From Parachlamydiales bacterium (lineage in GTDB: Bacteria > Chlamydiota > Chlamydiia > Chlamydiales > JAEYWL01): a stretch of DNA of 45,174 bases. The position numbers were made by a program, and so were the translations under genes. The notes beneath the pieces are model-generated. The model was not told the DNA's origin and searched no databases. It was given only the letters and a program-made list of their open reading frames with translations. Below are positions 7,817 through 15,984 of the stretch, piece by piece; within the stretch, counting starts at the first letter, position 1; each line of letters starts with the position of its first letter. The stretch spans positions 1 through 45,174 of the forward strand of contig JAGVLX010000016.1 in the NCBI GenBank assembly GCA_020054065.1, given 5' to 3'.

Positions 7817-8794
7817 TTAATACTGGACGATGTCGATTAGCGCTTGTTTGATTTTATATGCATCGGGCAAATATTCCTTCTCGAGGGTATTGGGGAAGGG
7901 CGTATCCAATCCACCCACGCGTTTGACGGGGGCCTTTAAGCGCAGGAAGCATTTCTCCATGATCTGCGCCGCAATTTCTGCACCAAATCCTTGCGTTTTA
8001 GGGGCTTCATGGGCCACGACACAACGGCCGGTTTTTTCGACCGAGCGGACAAGGGCGTTGATATCTAACGGATTCAGTGAGCGCAGATTAATCACTTCCG
8101 TGTCGATCGCATACTCGCTGGCCAATGCTTCAGCTGCTTCCATGTTTTGATGGTGTTGGGCGCCCCATCCGATGAGGGTGACATCTTTCCCATGTCGGGC
8201 AATCCACGCTTGGCCGATAGGGATGGTGTAATCCTCTAAAGGGACTTCCTCTTTAAGCGAACGGTATATCCGTTTCGGCTCTAAAAAAATGACTGGATCG
8301 TTGCCGCGCAAAGCGGAAGCCAGCAATCCTTTGGCGTCGTAAGGGGAAGAAACCACCACCACATGCAATCCAGGGGTATGCAAAAATTGGGCTTCCGGAG
8401 ATTGCGAGTGATAGTGGCCGCCATGAATTCCGCCGCCATAGGGCGATCGTACCACCACTGGAGCGGCATATTGGTTACCGGTGCGGTAGCGCATTTTAGC
8501 CAACTCGTTGACGATTTGGTCATAGCCGGGAAAGATATAATCGGCGAACTGAATCTCACAGATCGGCTTGAGTCCTTTTTGGGCCATTCCAATTCCGAAG
8601 CCAATAATCCCTTGTTCGCTTAACGGGGAATCAAAGCAGCGCGCTTCCCCATATTTTTCCTGTAATCCTGTCGTCACGCGAAATACACCGCCAAAATAGC
8701 CGCAGTCTTCTCCAAAAATGACCAAGCGGTCATCCCGTGCAAACTCTTGCATCAGTGTATGGTTTAAAGCTTGGATGATGTTCATCACCGGCAT
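7817..8794 (-). CDS. bkdAB: Branched-chain 2-oxoacid dehydrogenase E1 beta subunit
   Basis: The 325-residue protein is the transketolase-like E1 beta subunit. Recognisable stretches are FGEDCGYFGGVFR near the N-terminus, CFDSPLSEQGIIGFGIGMA, IQFADYIFPGYDQIVNE, RSPYGGGIHGGHYHSQSPE and the C-terminal domain with HEAPKTQGFGAEIAA. GGVFR and the HSQS/PE loop fit the BCKDH and Bacillus-type PDH group. It pairs with the alpha subunit encoded 6 nt upstream to form the ThDP site at the interface. A second in-frame ATG three codons in (MNIIQALN) is a possible alternative start. The protein would be cytosolic. Confidence 0.92.
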   Translation of the reverse strand: MPVMNIIQALNHTLMQEFARDDRLVIFGEDCGYFGGVFRVTTGLQEKYGEARCFDSPLSEQGIIGFGIGMAQKGLKPICEIQFADYIFPGYDQIVNELAKMRYRTGNQYAAPVVVRSPYGGGIHGGHYHSQSPEAQFLHTPGLHVVVVSSPYDAKGLLASALRGNDPVIFLEPKRIYRSLKEEVPLEDYTIPIGQAWIARHGKDVTLIGWGAQHHQNMEAAEALASEYAIDTEVINLRSLNPLDINALVRSVEKTGRCVVAHEAPKTQGFGAEIAAQIMEKCFLRLKAPVKRVGGLDTPFPNTLEKEYLPDAYKIKQALIDIVQY

Positions 8795-8800
8795 AGCCAG

Positions 8801-9880
8801 CTATTCCTTGGGAAAAAAACGTTTTAATTCTTCGTACTGTTCTTGCAACGGCTCTGGAACTTCAAAATACACATTCTCGACCAGCGAGTGAAGGGGTGGG
8901 GGCTTTGTTTCTTTGGCTTGATTGATGGCTGTCGTAACGGCTTCGCTAATATTTTTTTGCTCTTGCTCTTCCAGAGATACATTCCACAATTTTTTGCTTT
9001 CTAGGTATTTGCGCATCCGTTTGACCGGATCTTTTTGTTCCCATTTCTGCACTTCTTCCGGTTTTCGGTAGAGGGTAGGATCGTCGGAGGTGGAGTGAGC
9101 TCCCAACCGATACGTCATGGCTTCGATCAAAATCGGGCCTTCTCCATTCAAGCATTGTTCGCGCGCTTTTTTCGTGACGGCATAGACGGCAAAAAAATCG
9201 TTTCCATCGACGCGATGAGTGTGGATGCCGTATCCGATCCCTTTCGGTGCAATCCCTTCCGAAGCAAATTGACGGTTTGTGGGGGTGGAGATGGCGTAGC
9301 CATTATTACGGCAGAAAAAGATCGCCGGGCATTTGCGGACTGCAGCAAAATTGACTCCAGCATGGAAGTCCCCTTCAGAAGTGGCCCCTTCGCCAAAATA
9401 ACAGACGGCGACGGTAGGTTCTTTCTGTAATTTCATGGCGTAGGCGCAACCGGCGGCATGGGGAATTTTGGTTCCGATCGGTGACGAGCACGTCACAACG
9501 TTTAAACGGCGCGATCCGAAGTGGTTAGGCATTTGCCGTCCGAGGTTTAAGTCATTTGCATTGCCAAACATGTGATCGACATATTCTTGCGCCGTGAATC
9601 CGCGCCAGAACATGATTCCCGCTTCGCGGTATTGGGGATAAATCCAATCCCCAGATTCTAAGGCAGCGGCGCTGGCAACCGAGCAGCATTCTTCTCCTAA
9701 AGAGCTTAAGGCGAATGAAATCGCGCCTTGACGCTGCAACGTGATCATCCTTTCATCAATATGGCGGGTCATCAGCATGGCGCGATACGCTTTCAAGAGC
9801 ACGTTGGAATCGAGTTGAAACGGAAATACGTCATCTAGAGTGCCATGTTCACTGAGGTAGCTGATCAGAGGAATATTCAT
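8801..9880 (-). CDS. bkdAA: Branched-chain 2-oxoacid dehydrogenase E1 alpha subunit
   Basis: The 359-residue protein decarboxylates branched-chain 2-oxoacids using ThDP. It has the ThDP motif starting GEGATSEGDFH (163-173) and closing NNGYA (192-196), plus GRQMPNHFG and SSPIGTKIPHAAG characteristic of BCKDH rather than PDH alpha subunits. The phosphorylation loop reads YRLGAHSTSDD, with Ser263 at the site that is phosphorylated in mammalian BCKDH; the loop is also conserved in unregulated bacterial enzymes. I choose MNIPLIS at 9880; the frame stays open to an ATG at 9982, but the extra 34 codons have no family resemblance and approach the repeat region. Thermus-type E1 alpha has about the same length. 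It is the first gene of the four-cistron bkd/PP2C operon. Confidence 0.9.
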   Translation of the reverse strand: MNIPLISYLSEHGTLDDVFPFQLDSNVLLKAYRAMLMTRHIDERMITLQRQGAISFALSSLGEECCSVASAAALESGDWIYPQYREAGIMFWRGFTAQEYVDHMFGNANDLNLGRQMPNHFGSRRLNVVTCSSPIGTKIPHAAGCAYAMKLQKEPTVAVCYFGEGATSEGDFHAGVNFAAVRKCPAIFFCRNNGYAISTPTNRQFASEGIAPKGIGYGIHTHRVDGNDFFAVYAVTKKAREQCLNGEGPILIEAMTYRLGAHSTSDDPTLYRKPEEVQKWEQKDPVKRMRKYLESKKLWNVSLEEQEQKNISEAVTTAINQAKETKPPPLHSLVENVYFEVPEPLQEQYEELKRFFPKE

Positions 9881-9977
9881 AATAGTATAGATAGTCGAGA
9901 AAAGGGTATCCCGCAAGGCTTTATTGTACAGTTCACCACTGAGCCTGTGAGATCTCTGAGAAGTAAAATGAGAATGA

Positions 9978-10135
9978 ACCACAGAGGCACAGAGATAAAA
10001 TCAACGATAACGCAGATAACCAGGATGATACGCAGGAAAATAGGGATAAATCAATGTTGCAACATGGCATCCAATCCTGATTATCGTGGTCATCAGTGTT
10101 ATTTTTTTATCAATCCCTGTGTCTCTGTGATTATT
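9978..10135. repeat. Imperfect inverted pair of intergenic repeats between divergent genes
   Basis: The left arm contains accacagaggcacagagata followed by nonamer-like units (acgcagata, accaggatg). The right arm carries the complement in reverse order, ending in ctgtgtctctgtgattatt. A perfect 12-bp palindrome ATGTTGCAACAT (10054-10065) lies between the arms. The region separates bkd (leftward) and the TPR gene (rightward), so it sits upstream of both and cannot be a simple terminator. No additional gene is seen in this gap. Confidence 0.65.
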
Positions 10136-10212
10136 TGGAAAAACGCCATCCCGCAACGGTTTTGTAAAAATCTCCTATTATTGTAAACTTGCTAATACAA
10201 CCGGAAAATCAT

Positions 10213-10962
10213 ATGTATAAATTTTATTCTATTCTTGCTGTTTGGATGACATTGGTTGTTCAAGGGCATGCAGCTGATAAGTTTATCCCCTCCGAAGTGT
10301 ATAAGGAAGCGGAACGGTTACGGGAGGAGGGACAGACCTTAAATGGGTTGAATTTATTCAACATCGCCATCGTCGAATATCAGAAGCAAGGCAACTATAT
10401 CGGCGTCATTAAATCGATTGAAGGACGTTTCATCTGTTGGCACAACTTATTTGTGCGGACCAAGGATAAAATCTATGCCATTTTTGCCAAGAATGATGCC
10501 GATGCCATGATGGAAATTGCGGAAGAGCATAAAATTTTCGAGCTTGATTACCAGCTTCACTACTACAAAGGCAAAACAAATACATTCCTAAAGAACTATT
10601 ACGCCGCTGAAAACGAATTCCGTATTGCCATCGAGACCTATCCGGAAGATAATTCAGAAAAAGGGGACCGCGTTGCCTACTGGGGTTACGTCACCTACTT
10701 GACGGGCAATAAGGAAAAAGGGAAACAGCTTCTCTTAGACGGCATCAAGCAGATCGAACAGCATGCCGAAAAAGCGGATTCCTTTTTAGTGCATATTTGG
10801 CTCTCAGGGGCTTATTTAAGGCTAGCGGAAATCCTCCGTACAGACAATAATCAAGAGGGGCGATATTATCTCGATAAAGCCCAGCAAATTATCAATTCCG
10901 ATCCCCGGTTGGTTAATCGCAAGGATCAGTTGAAGAAAGTCGAAAAAGAGTATGAAAAATAA
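10213..10962 (+). CDS. Secreted TPR-like protein of unknown function
   Basis: The 249-residue protein begins with a signal peptide (MYKFYSILAVWMTLVVQGHA, likely cleaved before ADK). The rest is helical with TPR-like pairs, for example FLKNYYAAENEFRIAIETYP and LAEILRTDNNQEGRYYLDKA. TPR proteins serve as scaffolds; nothing identifies the partner. I start at the ATG 10213 rather than the upstream TTG (10189), because the ATG gives a clean signal sequence. It is followed after 8 nt by the thioesterase gene and probably forms an operon with it and the CoiA-like gene. It is predicted to be periplasmic. Confidence 0.7.
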   Translation: MYKFYSILAVWMTLVVQGHAADKFIPSEVYKEAERLREEGQTLNGLNLFNIAIVEYQKQGNYIGVIKSIEGRFICWHNLFVRTKDKIYAIFAKNDADAMMEIAEEHKIFELDYQLHYYKGKTNTFLKNYYAAENEFRIAIETYPEDNSEKGDRVAYWGYVTYLTGNKEKGKQLLLDGIKQIEQHAEKADSFLVHIWLSGAYLRLAEILRTDNNQEGRYYLDKAQQIINSDPRLVNRKDQLKKVEKEYEK

Positions 10963-10970
10963 GGGATCGC

Positions 10971-11369
10971 ATGTTTATCACCAAAAATAAAGTCCGCATG
11001 CATGACACAGATATGGCCGGAATCCTCTATTTTCCACGCCAATTCCGCTTTGCTCATGATGCACTTGAAGATTTCCTAGAGAAGAACGGGATTCGCTTTT
11101 TTGACATGTTCACTAAAAATTCATTTGTGTTTGTTATTGTCCATGCGGAAGCCGATTACAAAATTTCGCTTAGAGTCGGAGATGAGCTAGTCGTAAAAAT
11201 GAAGATCGGCCACATCGGCAATACGTCGATGACTTTTCTTTTCGAAATCTGGCGTGGAGAAGAGCTTACCGGCACAGCCAAAACGGTTCACGTTTGTTTA
11301 GATCGGAAAACGCGTCAAAAAATTCCCGTGCCCGAAGAAGTGCGCAAGCAGTTCGCTCAATATACCTAA
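10971..11369 (+). CDS. YbgC-like acyl-CoA thioesterase (hotdog fold)
   Basis: The 132-residue protein has the hotdog 4-hydroxybenzoyl-CoA thioesterase/YbgC pattern. The N-terminal strand leads into MHDTDMAGILYFPRQFRFAHDAL, where Asp12/Asp14 and the following helix match the catalytic segment D-T-D-x-x-G-x-x-Y. The later YKISLRVGDELVVKMKIGHIG and TSMTFLFEI are typical of the central beta strands. Length matches the family. The reaction would be hydrolysis of a short- or medium-chain acyl-CoA in the cytosol; the substrate is unknown. Downstream coiA-like follows after 3 nt. The link to the TPR protein is only positional. Confidence 0.85.
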   Translation: MFITKNKVRMHDTDMAGILYFPRQFRFAHDALEDFLEKNGIRFFDMFTKNSFVFVIVHAEADYKISLRVGDELVVKMKIGHIGNTSMTFLFEIWRGEELTGTAKTVHVCLDRKTRQKIPVPEEVRKQFAQYT

Positions 11370-11372
11370 TCT

Positions 11373-12155
11373 ATGCAACTCTTTGCACGCGACTCATCAG
11401 GCTGCTTAGTTTCAGCGACCCATGCCATCAAACAACACAATTACGTTTGCCTGGAGTGCCAAGGAACCGTGCGGCTTCGTTTTGGTGAATACCGCCATCC
11501 GCATTTCTATCATTTGACTCCTCCCAGCCATTGCCGGCAAACGGGGAAAACCCTTGAACATCTGCAGGTGCAATATTACCTACAACACCTACTCTGCGGC
11601 TGCGATTTGGAATATCCCTTTGAAGCGATCAATCGAATTGCTGATGTCGCCTGGCATACCCATAAAGTGGTGTTTGAAATTCAATGTTCATCGATTTGTG
11701 CGGAAGAGGTGCGGGCACGGAATGCCGATTACGCATCGTTGGGGTACTCCGTCGTGTGGGTTTTACATCAGCAACAATTCTGGCGCGAACGTCCGAGCGC
11801 TGCGGAAATGTGGGTTTTGCGGCAAGGCCATTACTATTTTACGGATATGGACGAACAGGGAAATGGGTGTATTTATGATCGCTTGATTCTCTTTCGCGAT
11901 GGGATCCGTCAAGTCTTATCAAATAAGCTTCCCGTACAATTGAATGAACAACATTCCATGCCTAAAACAAAACCGTATCATGCGCATCGTGCTTATTATT
12001 TTGCAGGCGATGTCTGCGATAAGATCCTTAAAGGTGTATTGGCCGCACCGATTACGCCGCAAGAACCACGATCTCATATTCCCTGGTGGTATACGTGGAT
12101 CGCGCATCCTTATCGGGTGGCGTTTCAATTCTTTCTCGAGCGTGCTTGTCGATAA
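11373..12155 (+). CDS. CoiA-like competence protein with nuclease-like core
   Basis: The 260-residue protein resembles CoiA of the competence pathway. An N-terminal zinc-finger-like segment (CLEC, then HPHFYHL and HC) precedes a core with RIADVAWHTHKVVFEIQCSS and GYSVVWVL, which fits the PD-(D/E)xK-type CoiA nuclease pattern (D...E-x-Q). CoiA assists transformation, apparently after DNA uptake, through the RecA stage. The C-terminal part, including WWYTWIAHPYRVAFQFF, is not recognisable to me. No comE or dprA is in view, so a role in natural transformation is inferred from the family only. A repeat begins 3 nt after the stop. Confidence 0.72.
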   Translation: MQLFARDSSGCLVSATHAIKQHNYVCLECQGTVRLRFGEYRHPHFYHLTPPSHCRQTGKTLEHLQVQYYLQHLLCGCDLEYPFEAINRIADVAWHTHKVVFEIQCSSICAEEVRARNADYASLGYSVVWVLHQQQFWRERPSAAEMWVLRQGHYYFTDMDEQGNGCIYDRLILFRDGIRQVLSNKLPVQLNEQHSMPKTKPYHAHRAYYFAGDVCDKILKGVLAAPITPQEPRSHIPWWYTWIAHPYRVAFQFFLERACR

Positions 12156-12157
12156 TT

Positions 12158-12193
12158 AGGACCAGGACATCCACGACACACAGGACAAAAAAT
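12158..12193. repeat. Nonamer-period intergenic repeat (ACAGGACA family)
   Basis: Units ggaccagga, catccacga, cacacagga, caaaaaatt follow with a 9-nt period between the convergent CoiA-like and lipA genes. It is the reverse-complement orientation of the array at 34007-34051. Confidence 0.6.
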
Positions 12194-12200
12194 TAGCGTT

Positions 12201-13184
12201 TTAGTCGGAATCGATGCGGATTTCCTGTCCTTGGGCATTTTGAAACACTAGGCTGGCATTGTAGCTTGAACGGACGAATGGTCCGCTGTACATATGCTTG
12301 ACGCCGATCTCCCGACCATATTGCGCATATTTTTCGAACGTGTCGGGATGAATGAACGCTTTAACCCCTAACTTCAATCGATTGGGTTGCAAATATTGCC
12401 CAATAGTAATGATGTCGCACCCCACATCGCGTAAGTCGCGGATGGTTGCCAATACTTCATCGCAACTTTCACCCAGCCCCACCATGATGCCGGATTTGAC
12501 AAAATGCCTCCCTGGTGCATGACGGGCATGTTTTAAGACGTTTAGAGTGCGGTCATAAGTAGCTTTGTGGCGGACTTTAGGCGTAAGATTGCGCACGGTT
12601 TCGATGTTGTGGTTAAAAATCTCTGGCTTGGAAGCCAGCACGGTATCTAAGGCGGATAAATTGCCTTCAAAATCGGACGTTAAAAGTTCAATAGTTGTGC
12701 CAGGACCATTTGTCCGCACCGCTGCGACAACTTTGGTTAAATGTGCAGCGCCGCCATCAGGCAGATCATCCCGCGCGACCATGGTGATCACGACATGCTT
12801 CAGTCCTAATTCTTTGACCGATTCTGCAACTCGCTGCGGTTCATCTTCTTCTAACGGTTTAGGTTTCTTGGAAAAATCGATATCGCAAAAACCGCAGCTG
12901 CGCGAACACTCTTTACCCATAATCAAAAAGGTCGCAGTTTTTTTTGACCAACATTCTAGCAAGTTAGGACATTTTGCCTCTTCACATACCGTATGCAACC
13001 GTTTTGACTGCAGCACTTTCCCCGTTTCCCATAAATTTGATCCTTTCGGCAACTTTCTATGCAGCCATGAAGGAAAACGTCCTAACCCCACCACAGCATC
13101 TGCCTCAGCAGCTTCTGGATTCGCTGGCAGGACGTTCAGACGACGCGTTTTAACGGCCGGTTTGATATCGAAGAGATCTGACAT
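12201..13184 (-). CDS. lipA: Lipoyl synthase
   Basis: The 327-residue radical-SAM enzyme inserts two sulfurs into octanoyl chains on lipoyl domains. The auxiliary cluster cysteines are C67, C72 and C78 (CEEAKCPNLLECW), the SAM cluster cysteines are C93, C97 and C100 (CSRSCGFC), and the C-terminal GPFVRSSYNA carries the conserved RSS. All key residues are present. The start follows the lpdA stop codon by one nucleotide, so the pair is co-transcribed with lpdA first. The partnership is functional: LipA modifies E2 lipoyl domains, such as BkdB encoded 4.4 kb to the left, and LpdA reoxidises them. The same gene pair occurs in C. trachomatis as I recall. Confidence 0.97.
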   Translation of the reverse strand: MSDLFDIKPAVKTRRLNVLPANPEAAEADAVVGLGRFPSWLHRKLPKGSNLWETGKVLQSKRLHTVCEEAKCPNLLECWSKKTATFLIMGKECSRSCGFCDIDFSKKPKPLEEDEPQRVAESVKELGLKHVVITMVARDDLPDGGAAHLTKVVAAVRTNGPGTTIELLTSDFEGNLSALDTVLASKPEIFNHNIETVRNLTPKVRHKATYDRTLNVLKHARHAPGRHFVKSGIMVGLGESCDEVLATIRDLRDVGCDIITIGQYLQPNRLKLGVKAFIHPDTFEKYAQYGREIGVKHMYSGPFVRSSYNASLVFQNAQGQEIRIDSD

Positions 13185-13185
13185 A

Positions 13186-14598
13186 CTATCCTTTGCGTTT
13201 GGAAGGCGGAAGATGCAAAGGCCATCCGCTAGCTAAGAAGGCTGCTTCCATCCACGCTTCAGCGATCGTGGGATGGGCGTGCATCGTTTCGGTCAAACAT
13301 TCAACTGTTAATTCATTCGCAACCGCTACGGCCATCTCGCCAATCATGGTCGAGGCTTCGTGTCCAAACACTTGCGCGCCCAGCACCTGCCCTGTTTTTT
13401 TATCGATAATCACTTGCGCAAACCCTTCGGTGTGCAGCGCAGCTTGCGACTTGCCCAAGGCTTGGAAGGGGAACGCTCCAGCCGTTGCTTGAAAGCCGCG
13501 CTTCTGCGCTTCCTCTAAGCTTAATCCGACCGAAGCAATCTCTGGGTGAGTAAAGATAACAGAAGGAACGGCATCATAATTTACACGCGCGGGATGTCCA
13601 GTGGCATTTTCAGCCGCGACGATCCCTTGATGGGTTGCGACATGCGCCAGCCACCACCGCGCGGTGACATCGCCGATCGCATAAATGCCGTCCACTGAGG
13701 TCTGCATGCGGTCATCTACGACGATTCCCCCTTTGTCGTTCAGTTCCACTCCCGTGTTTTCGATCCCGATATTCGAACTATTCACTTGCCTGCCAACCGA
13801 CACGAGTGCCGCCTCTGCTTTAAAAACGGTACCGCCTTCGCTTAGTTCCGCTTCGACCCCGTTTTTGACCGCTTTCAAGCCTTTCACTACTACTTCGGTA
13901 TGGATCGCCACTCCTCTTCGTTTCAACGATTTGGATAACACATCCGATAGCACTTGCGCTTCCGTGGGAATGATGCGCGGCAATAACTCTAGAATTGTGA
14001 CTTCAACGCCTAAAGTGGCGTAAAGCGAAGCGAATTCACAGCCGATCACTCCTCCGCCTATCACGATTAAACTTTTAGGTAAGGTGCGCAGATTCAACAA
14101 ACTAGTCGAATCATGGATCACTTTCCCATCAACCGGGAAGGCTGGCAGGAGGCGTGGTTCTGATCCAGTGGCAATGATCGCCTTGTCGGCATAAATAACC
14201 GTGTTATGTTTACCGGTGATTTTGATTTCGTTGGAGGTCATGAACTTGCCAAACCCTTCAAACACGTGGATCCCATTGGCGGCAATCAACGAAGTCAGAC
14301 CTTTGCGAATTTGAGTGACGACTTGATCCTTACGCTCTACCATCTGGGCATAATCGAAATCCACTCCCTGAACGGTAATGCCATACTTCTCGGCATTTTT
14401 GATCGTGTCATACACTTCGGCGTTGGCAATTAACGTTTTGGAGGGGATGCATCCGCGGTTTAAGCAGGTGCCGCCAAGCTCCTTAGCTTCGATCAAGGCC
14501 ACTTTGGCCCCATGTTGCGCGGCCTTAATGGCAGCCGGATATCCGCCCGGGCCTGAGCCGAGCACTGCGATGTCAAATTTTTGCGTTTGTTCAGTCAT
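13186..14598 (-). CDS. lpdA: Dihydrolipoamide dehydrogenase (E3)
   Basis: The 470-residue flavoprotein reoxidises dihydrolipoamide of 2-oxoacid dehydrogenase complexes. It shows the FAD motif GSGPGGYPAA (14-23), the redox pair C45/C50 in GGTCLNRGCIPSK, the NAD motif GGGVIGCEFAS, the second FAD stretch YAIGDVTARWWLAHVATHQG and the C-terminal HAHPTIAEAW with its catalytic His. The frame is open to 14793, but the extra 65 codons cross a palindromic repeat and read as basic nonsense. Residue MTEQTQKF at 14598 aligns with chlamydial LpdA and gives normal length. The upstream in-frame ATG at 14610 is a minor alternative. The window has one E3, which could serve both bkd and any pdh complex elsewhere. 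Confidence 0.95.
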   Translation of the reverse strand: MTEQTQKFDIAVLGSGPGGYPAAIKAAQHGAKVALIEAKELGGTCLNRGCIPSKTLIANAEVYDTIKNAEKYGITVQGVDFDYAQMVERKDQVVTQIRKGLTSLIAANGIHVFEGFGKFMTSNEIKITGKHNTVIYADKAIIATGSEPRLLPAFPVDGKVIHDSTSLLNLRTLPKSLIVIGGGVIGCEFASLYATLGVEVTILELLPRIIPTEAQVLSDVLSKSLKRRGVAIHTEVVVKGLKAVKNGVEAELSEGGTVFKAEAALVSVGRQVNSSNIGIENTGVELNDKGGIVVDDRMQTSVDGIYAIGDVTARWWLAHVATHQGIVAAENATGHPARVNYDAVPSVIFTHPEIASVGLSLEEAQKRGFQATAGAFPFQALGKSQAALHTEGFAQVIIDKKTGQVLGAQVFGHEASTMIGEMAVAVANELTVECLTETMHAHPTIAEAWMEAAFLASGWPLHLPPSKRKG

Positions 14599-14625
14599 GT
14601 CGCCTAGCATAACCGAAAAAAGATT

Positions 14626-14791
14626 ATACCGAAAGTGTTTCAAAATTGGACATTTCGACCGAGCCAAAGCCTCGCGGTTAAGCCATCGCAAAAGGGTCAA
14701 TATTGACTTAATATTCACCCTTTTGCGATGGCTTAACCGCGAGAGCTTTCGCTTCGGTCCAAATGCCCAATTTTGAAACATTTTCGGTATC
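14626..14791. repeat. Long imperfect palindrome upstream of lpdA
   Basis: Two arms of about 70-75 nt (14626-14697 and about 14717-14791) are inverted copies. The inner 27 bp (14671-14697 and 14717-14743, CTCGCGGTTAAGCCATCGCA onward) are identical; outer parts differ at a few positions. The loop is 19 nt. It is a different family from the 9-nt repeats. The right arm supplies the last coding part of the neighbouring lipoprotein gene, and the whole element lies in the 5' region of lpdA-lipA, where a hairpin could affect transcription. Confidence 0.8.
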
Positions 14792-15352
14792 ACTGCCTAG
14801 GAACTTTAGTTTTATCCCAAACGCACCGTTCGTCCGCCATCCAAAATAGAAATCGCTTTTCTTATACGATGAATAACGTAACCTGAGCGCAATAAAAGGT
14901 TTACATCCATGCAATCCAAGAAAAAAACAACTGTTTTGACTCGGGAACGCATCTTCATAACACGCGCATGGATGGTAACAGCATGTTTCGGAGTGTTCCG
15001 GAGCCAAGCTCAGCAACGTCATCCGGCTATTGCAGCGATTCGCCGAGCCGATCACGTAAAATGTAAAGTTGTGTAGGGGGTTGCGGATTTGCCATTTTAG
15101 AAATTTGGAGCAGTCATTTGGTTCGCAAGCGCAAAACGGCGGATCATGCGCTTCTCCAAAGATTCCATGATCATCGTTGCCCGCTAACCCCCACGCCACC
15201 CAGTGTCCAGCATCAAACGCATACAATTGACACCGGTGGCGTGGAATGAGTTGATATAAAGACGAGCAGGGTGTATCGGCAACTACGCATTTGTATGGTG
15301 CACATCCAGAAAATAAAATAGGAGTCATTAAAAATAGAATGAACTTTAACAT
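14708..15352 (-). CDS. Putative lipoprotein, C-terminus encoded by a palindrome
   Basis: The 214-residue protein starts with a lipoprotein signal (MLKFILFLMTPILFSGC, lipid-modifiable C17). The body has many Cys and the readable stretch LKWQIRNPLHNFTFYVIGSA, and HWVAWGLAGNDDHGIFGE before it; I do not recognise a function. The last 26-27 residues, from about TENVSKLGIW, are translated from the right arm of the palindrome, and the stop codon lies in its loop. The original C-terminus was probably lost or extended when the element arrived. It is upstream of lpdA in the same orientation, with the palindrome between. Confidence 0.65.
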   Translation of the reverse strand: MLKFILFLMTPILFSGCAPYKCVVADTPCSSLYQLIPRHRCQLYAFDAGHWVAWGLAGNDDHGIFGEAHDPPFCACEPNDCSKFLKWQIRNPLHNFTFYVIGSANRCNSRMTLLSLAPEHSETCCYHPCACYEDAFPSQNSCFFLGLHGCKPFIALRLRYSSYKKSDFYFGWRTNGAFGIKLKFLGSDTENVSKLGIWTEAKALAVKPSQKGEY

Positions 15353-15359
15353 AAATAAG

Positions 15360-15388
15360 TTGCATTAAACCGATTAACGCCATATAAA
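15360..15388 (+). promoter_or_regulatory. Candidate sigma-70-type promoter
   Basis: TTGCAT (15360-15365), a 17-nt spacer and TATAAA (15383-15388) lie 28 nt before the zinc-ribbon gene. Both hexamers are close to consensus and the spacing is ideal. It is inferred by eye only. Confidence 0.5.
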
Positions 15389-15416
15389 ATAAAGTGTATT
15401 TTATGGTGGAATGGTC

Positions 15417-15905
15417 ATGTCCAAACCCGTTAAAACTAAGTTATGTTGGAACTGCGAAGGAATTGTCACGCGCGATTCTGTAAATTGCAAATACTGTGGC
15501 GTTTATTTGCGGCGGGATGATGACCATGAGGATGAGGATGAAGAGGACGAAGCGCCAAAATCTGCATTTAGCGCGTTAAAAAATGTCATTCCGCGTCCGC
15601 CTTATGTGCCTGAAGAATCGAGTTCCTCTTCTTCACCAGCCGGATCAATACCCCCGACAGCTACAGTAACAACCGCTGCGATCAAACCACAATCGATTGC
15701 GACAACGTGGAAAACGATTTTATATCCGCTTATTTGTCTATCGGCCGGATCCGTATTTTTACTATTTAGCTTCCTTCTCTATTTCTTTTCCGAAAACGGG
15801 ACGCTGGTTCTGCAATGGGATGCCGGACGGTGGTTAATCTATTTAGTCATTTCTCTTCCTTTGCTTCTCCTGGGATGGCGTTCGTTGTCTCAGATTGAAG
15901 ATTAA
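15417..15905 (+). CDS. Zinc-ribbon membrane protein, unknown function
   Basis: The roughly 162-residue protein has an N-terminal zinc ribbon (C10-x2-C13, C24-x2-C27), a very acidic stretch (RDDDHEDEDEEDEA), a Ser/Pro/Thr-rich linker and two hydrophobic segments near the C-terminus (TILYPLICLSAGSVFLLFSF and WLIYLVISLPLLLLGW). The ribbon would be on the cytoplasmic side, tethered by a helical hairpin. I start at the ATG 15417 because GGTGGA lies 6 nt before it; the ATG at 15411 would add two residues. It stands alone on + with its own candidate promoter. The function is unknown; such ribbon-membrane proteins are often annotated only as zinc-ribbon domain proteins. Confidence 0.7.
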   Translation: MSKPVKTKLCWNCEGIVTRDSVNCKYCGVYLRRDDDHEDEDEEDEAPKSAFSALKNVIPRPPYVPEESSSSSSPAGSIPPTATVTTAAIKPQSIATTWKTILYPLICLSAGSVFLLFSFLLYFFSENGTLVLQWDAGRWLIYLVISLPLLLLGWRSLSQIED

Positions 15906-15984
15906 TGTTCCTTTTCAAATATCTTTTAAATACATACACTACACAACTTAGGTTTTATTTTATAAATCGAGGAGCCGTCGGCCT

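Noticed and set aside
7089..7820. 243-residue + strand frame opposite the E2 gene
   Set aside because: It is antisense to a convincingly conserved gene and has no domain-like pattern; it is a codon-bias shadow.
12565..13236. 223-residue + frame opposite lipA
   Set aside because: Antisense to lipA, Ser-rich shadow composition, no ribosome site or motif.
14599..14793. N-terminal extension of lpdA
   Set aside because: It is translation of a palindromic element and gives basic nonsense; the start at 14598 matches family length.
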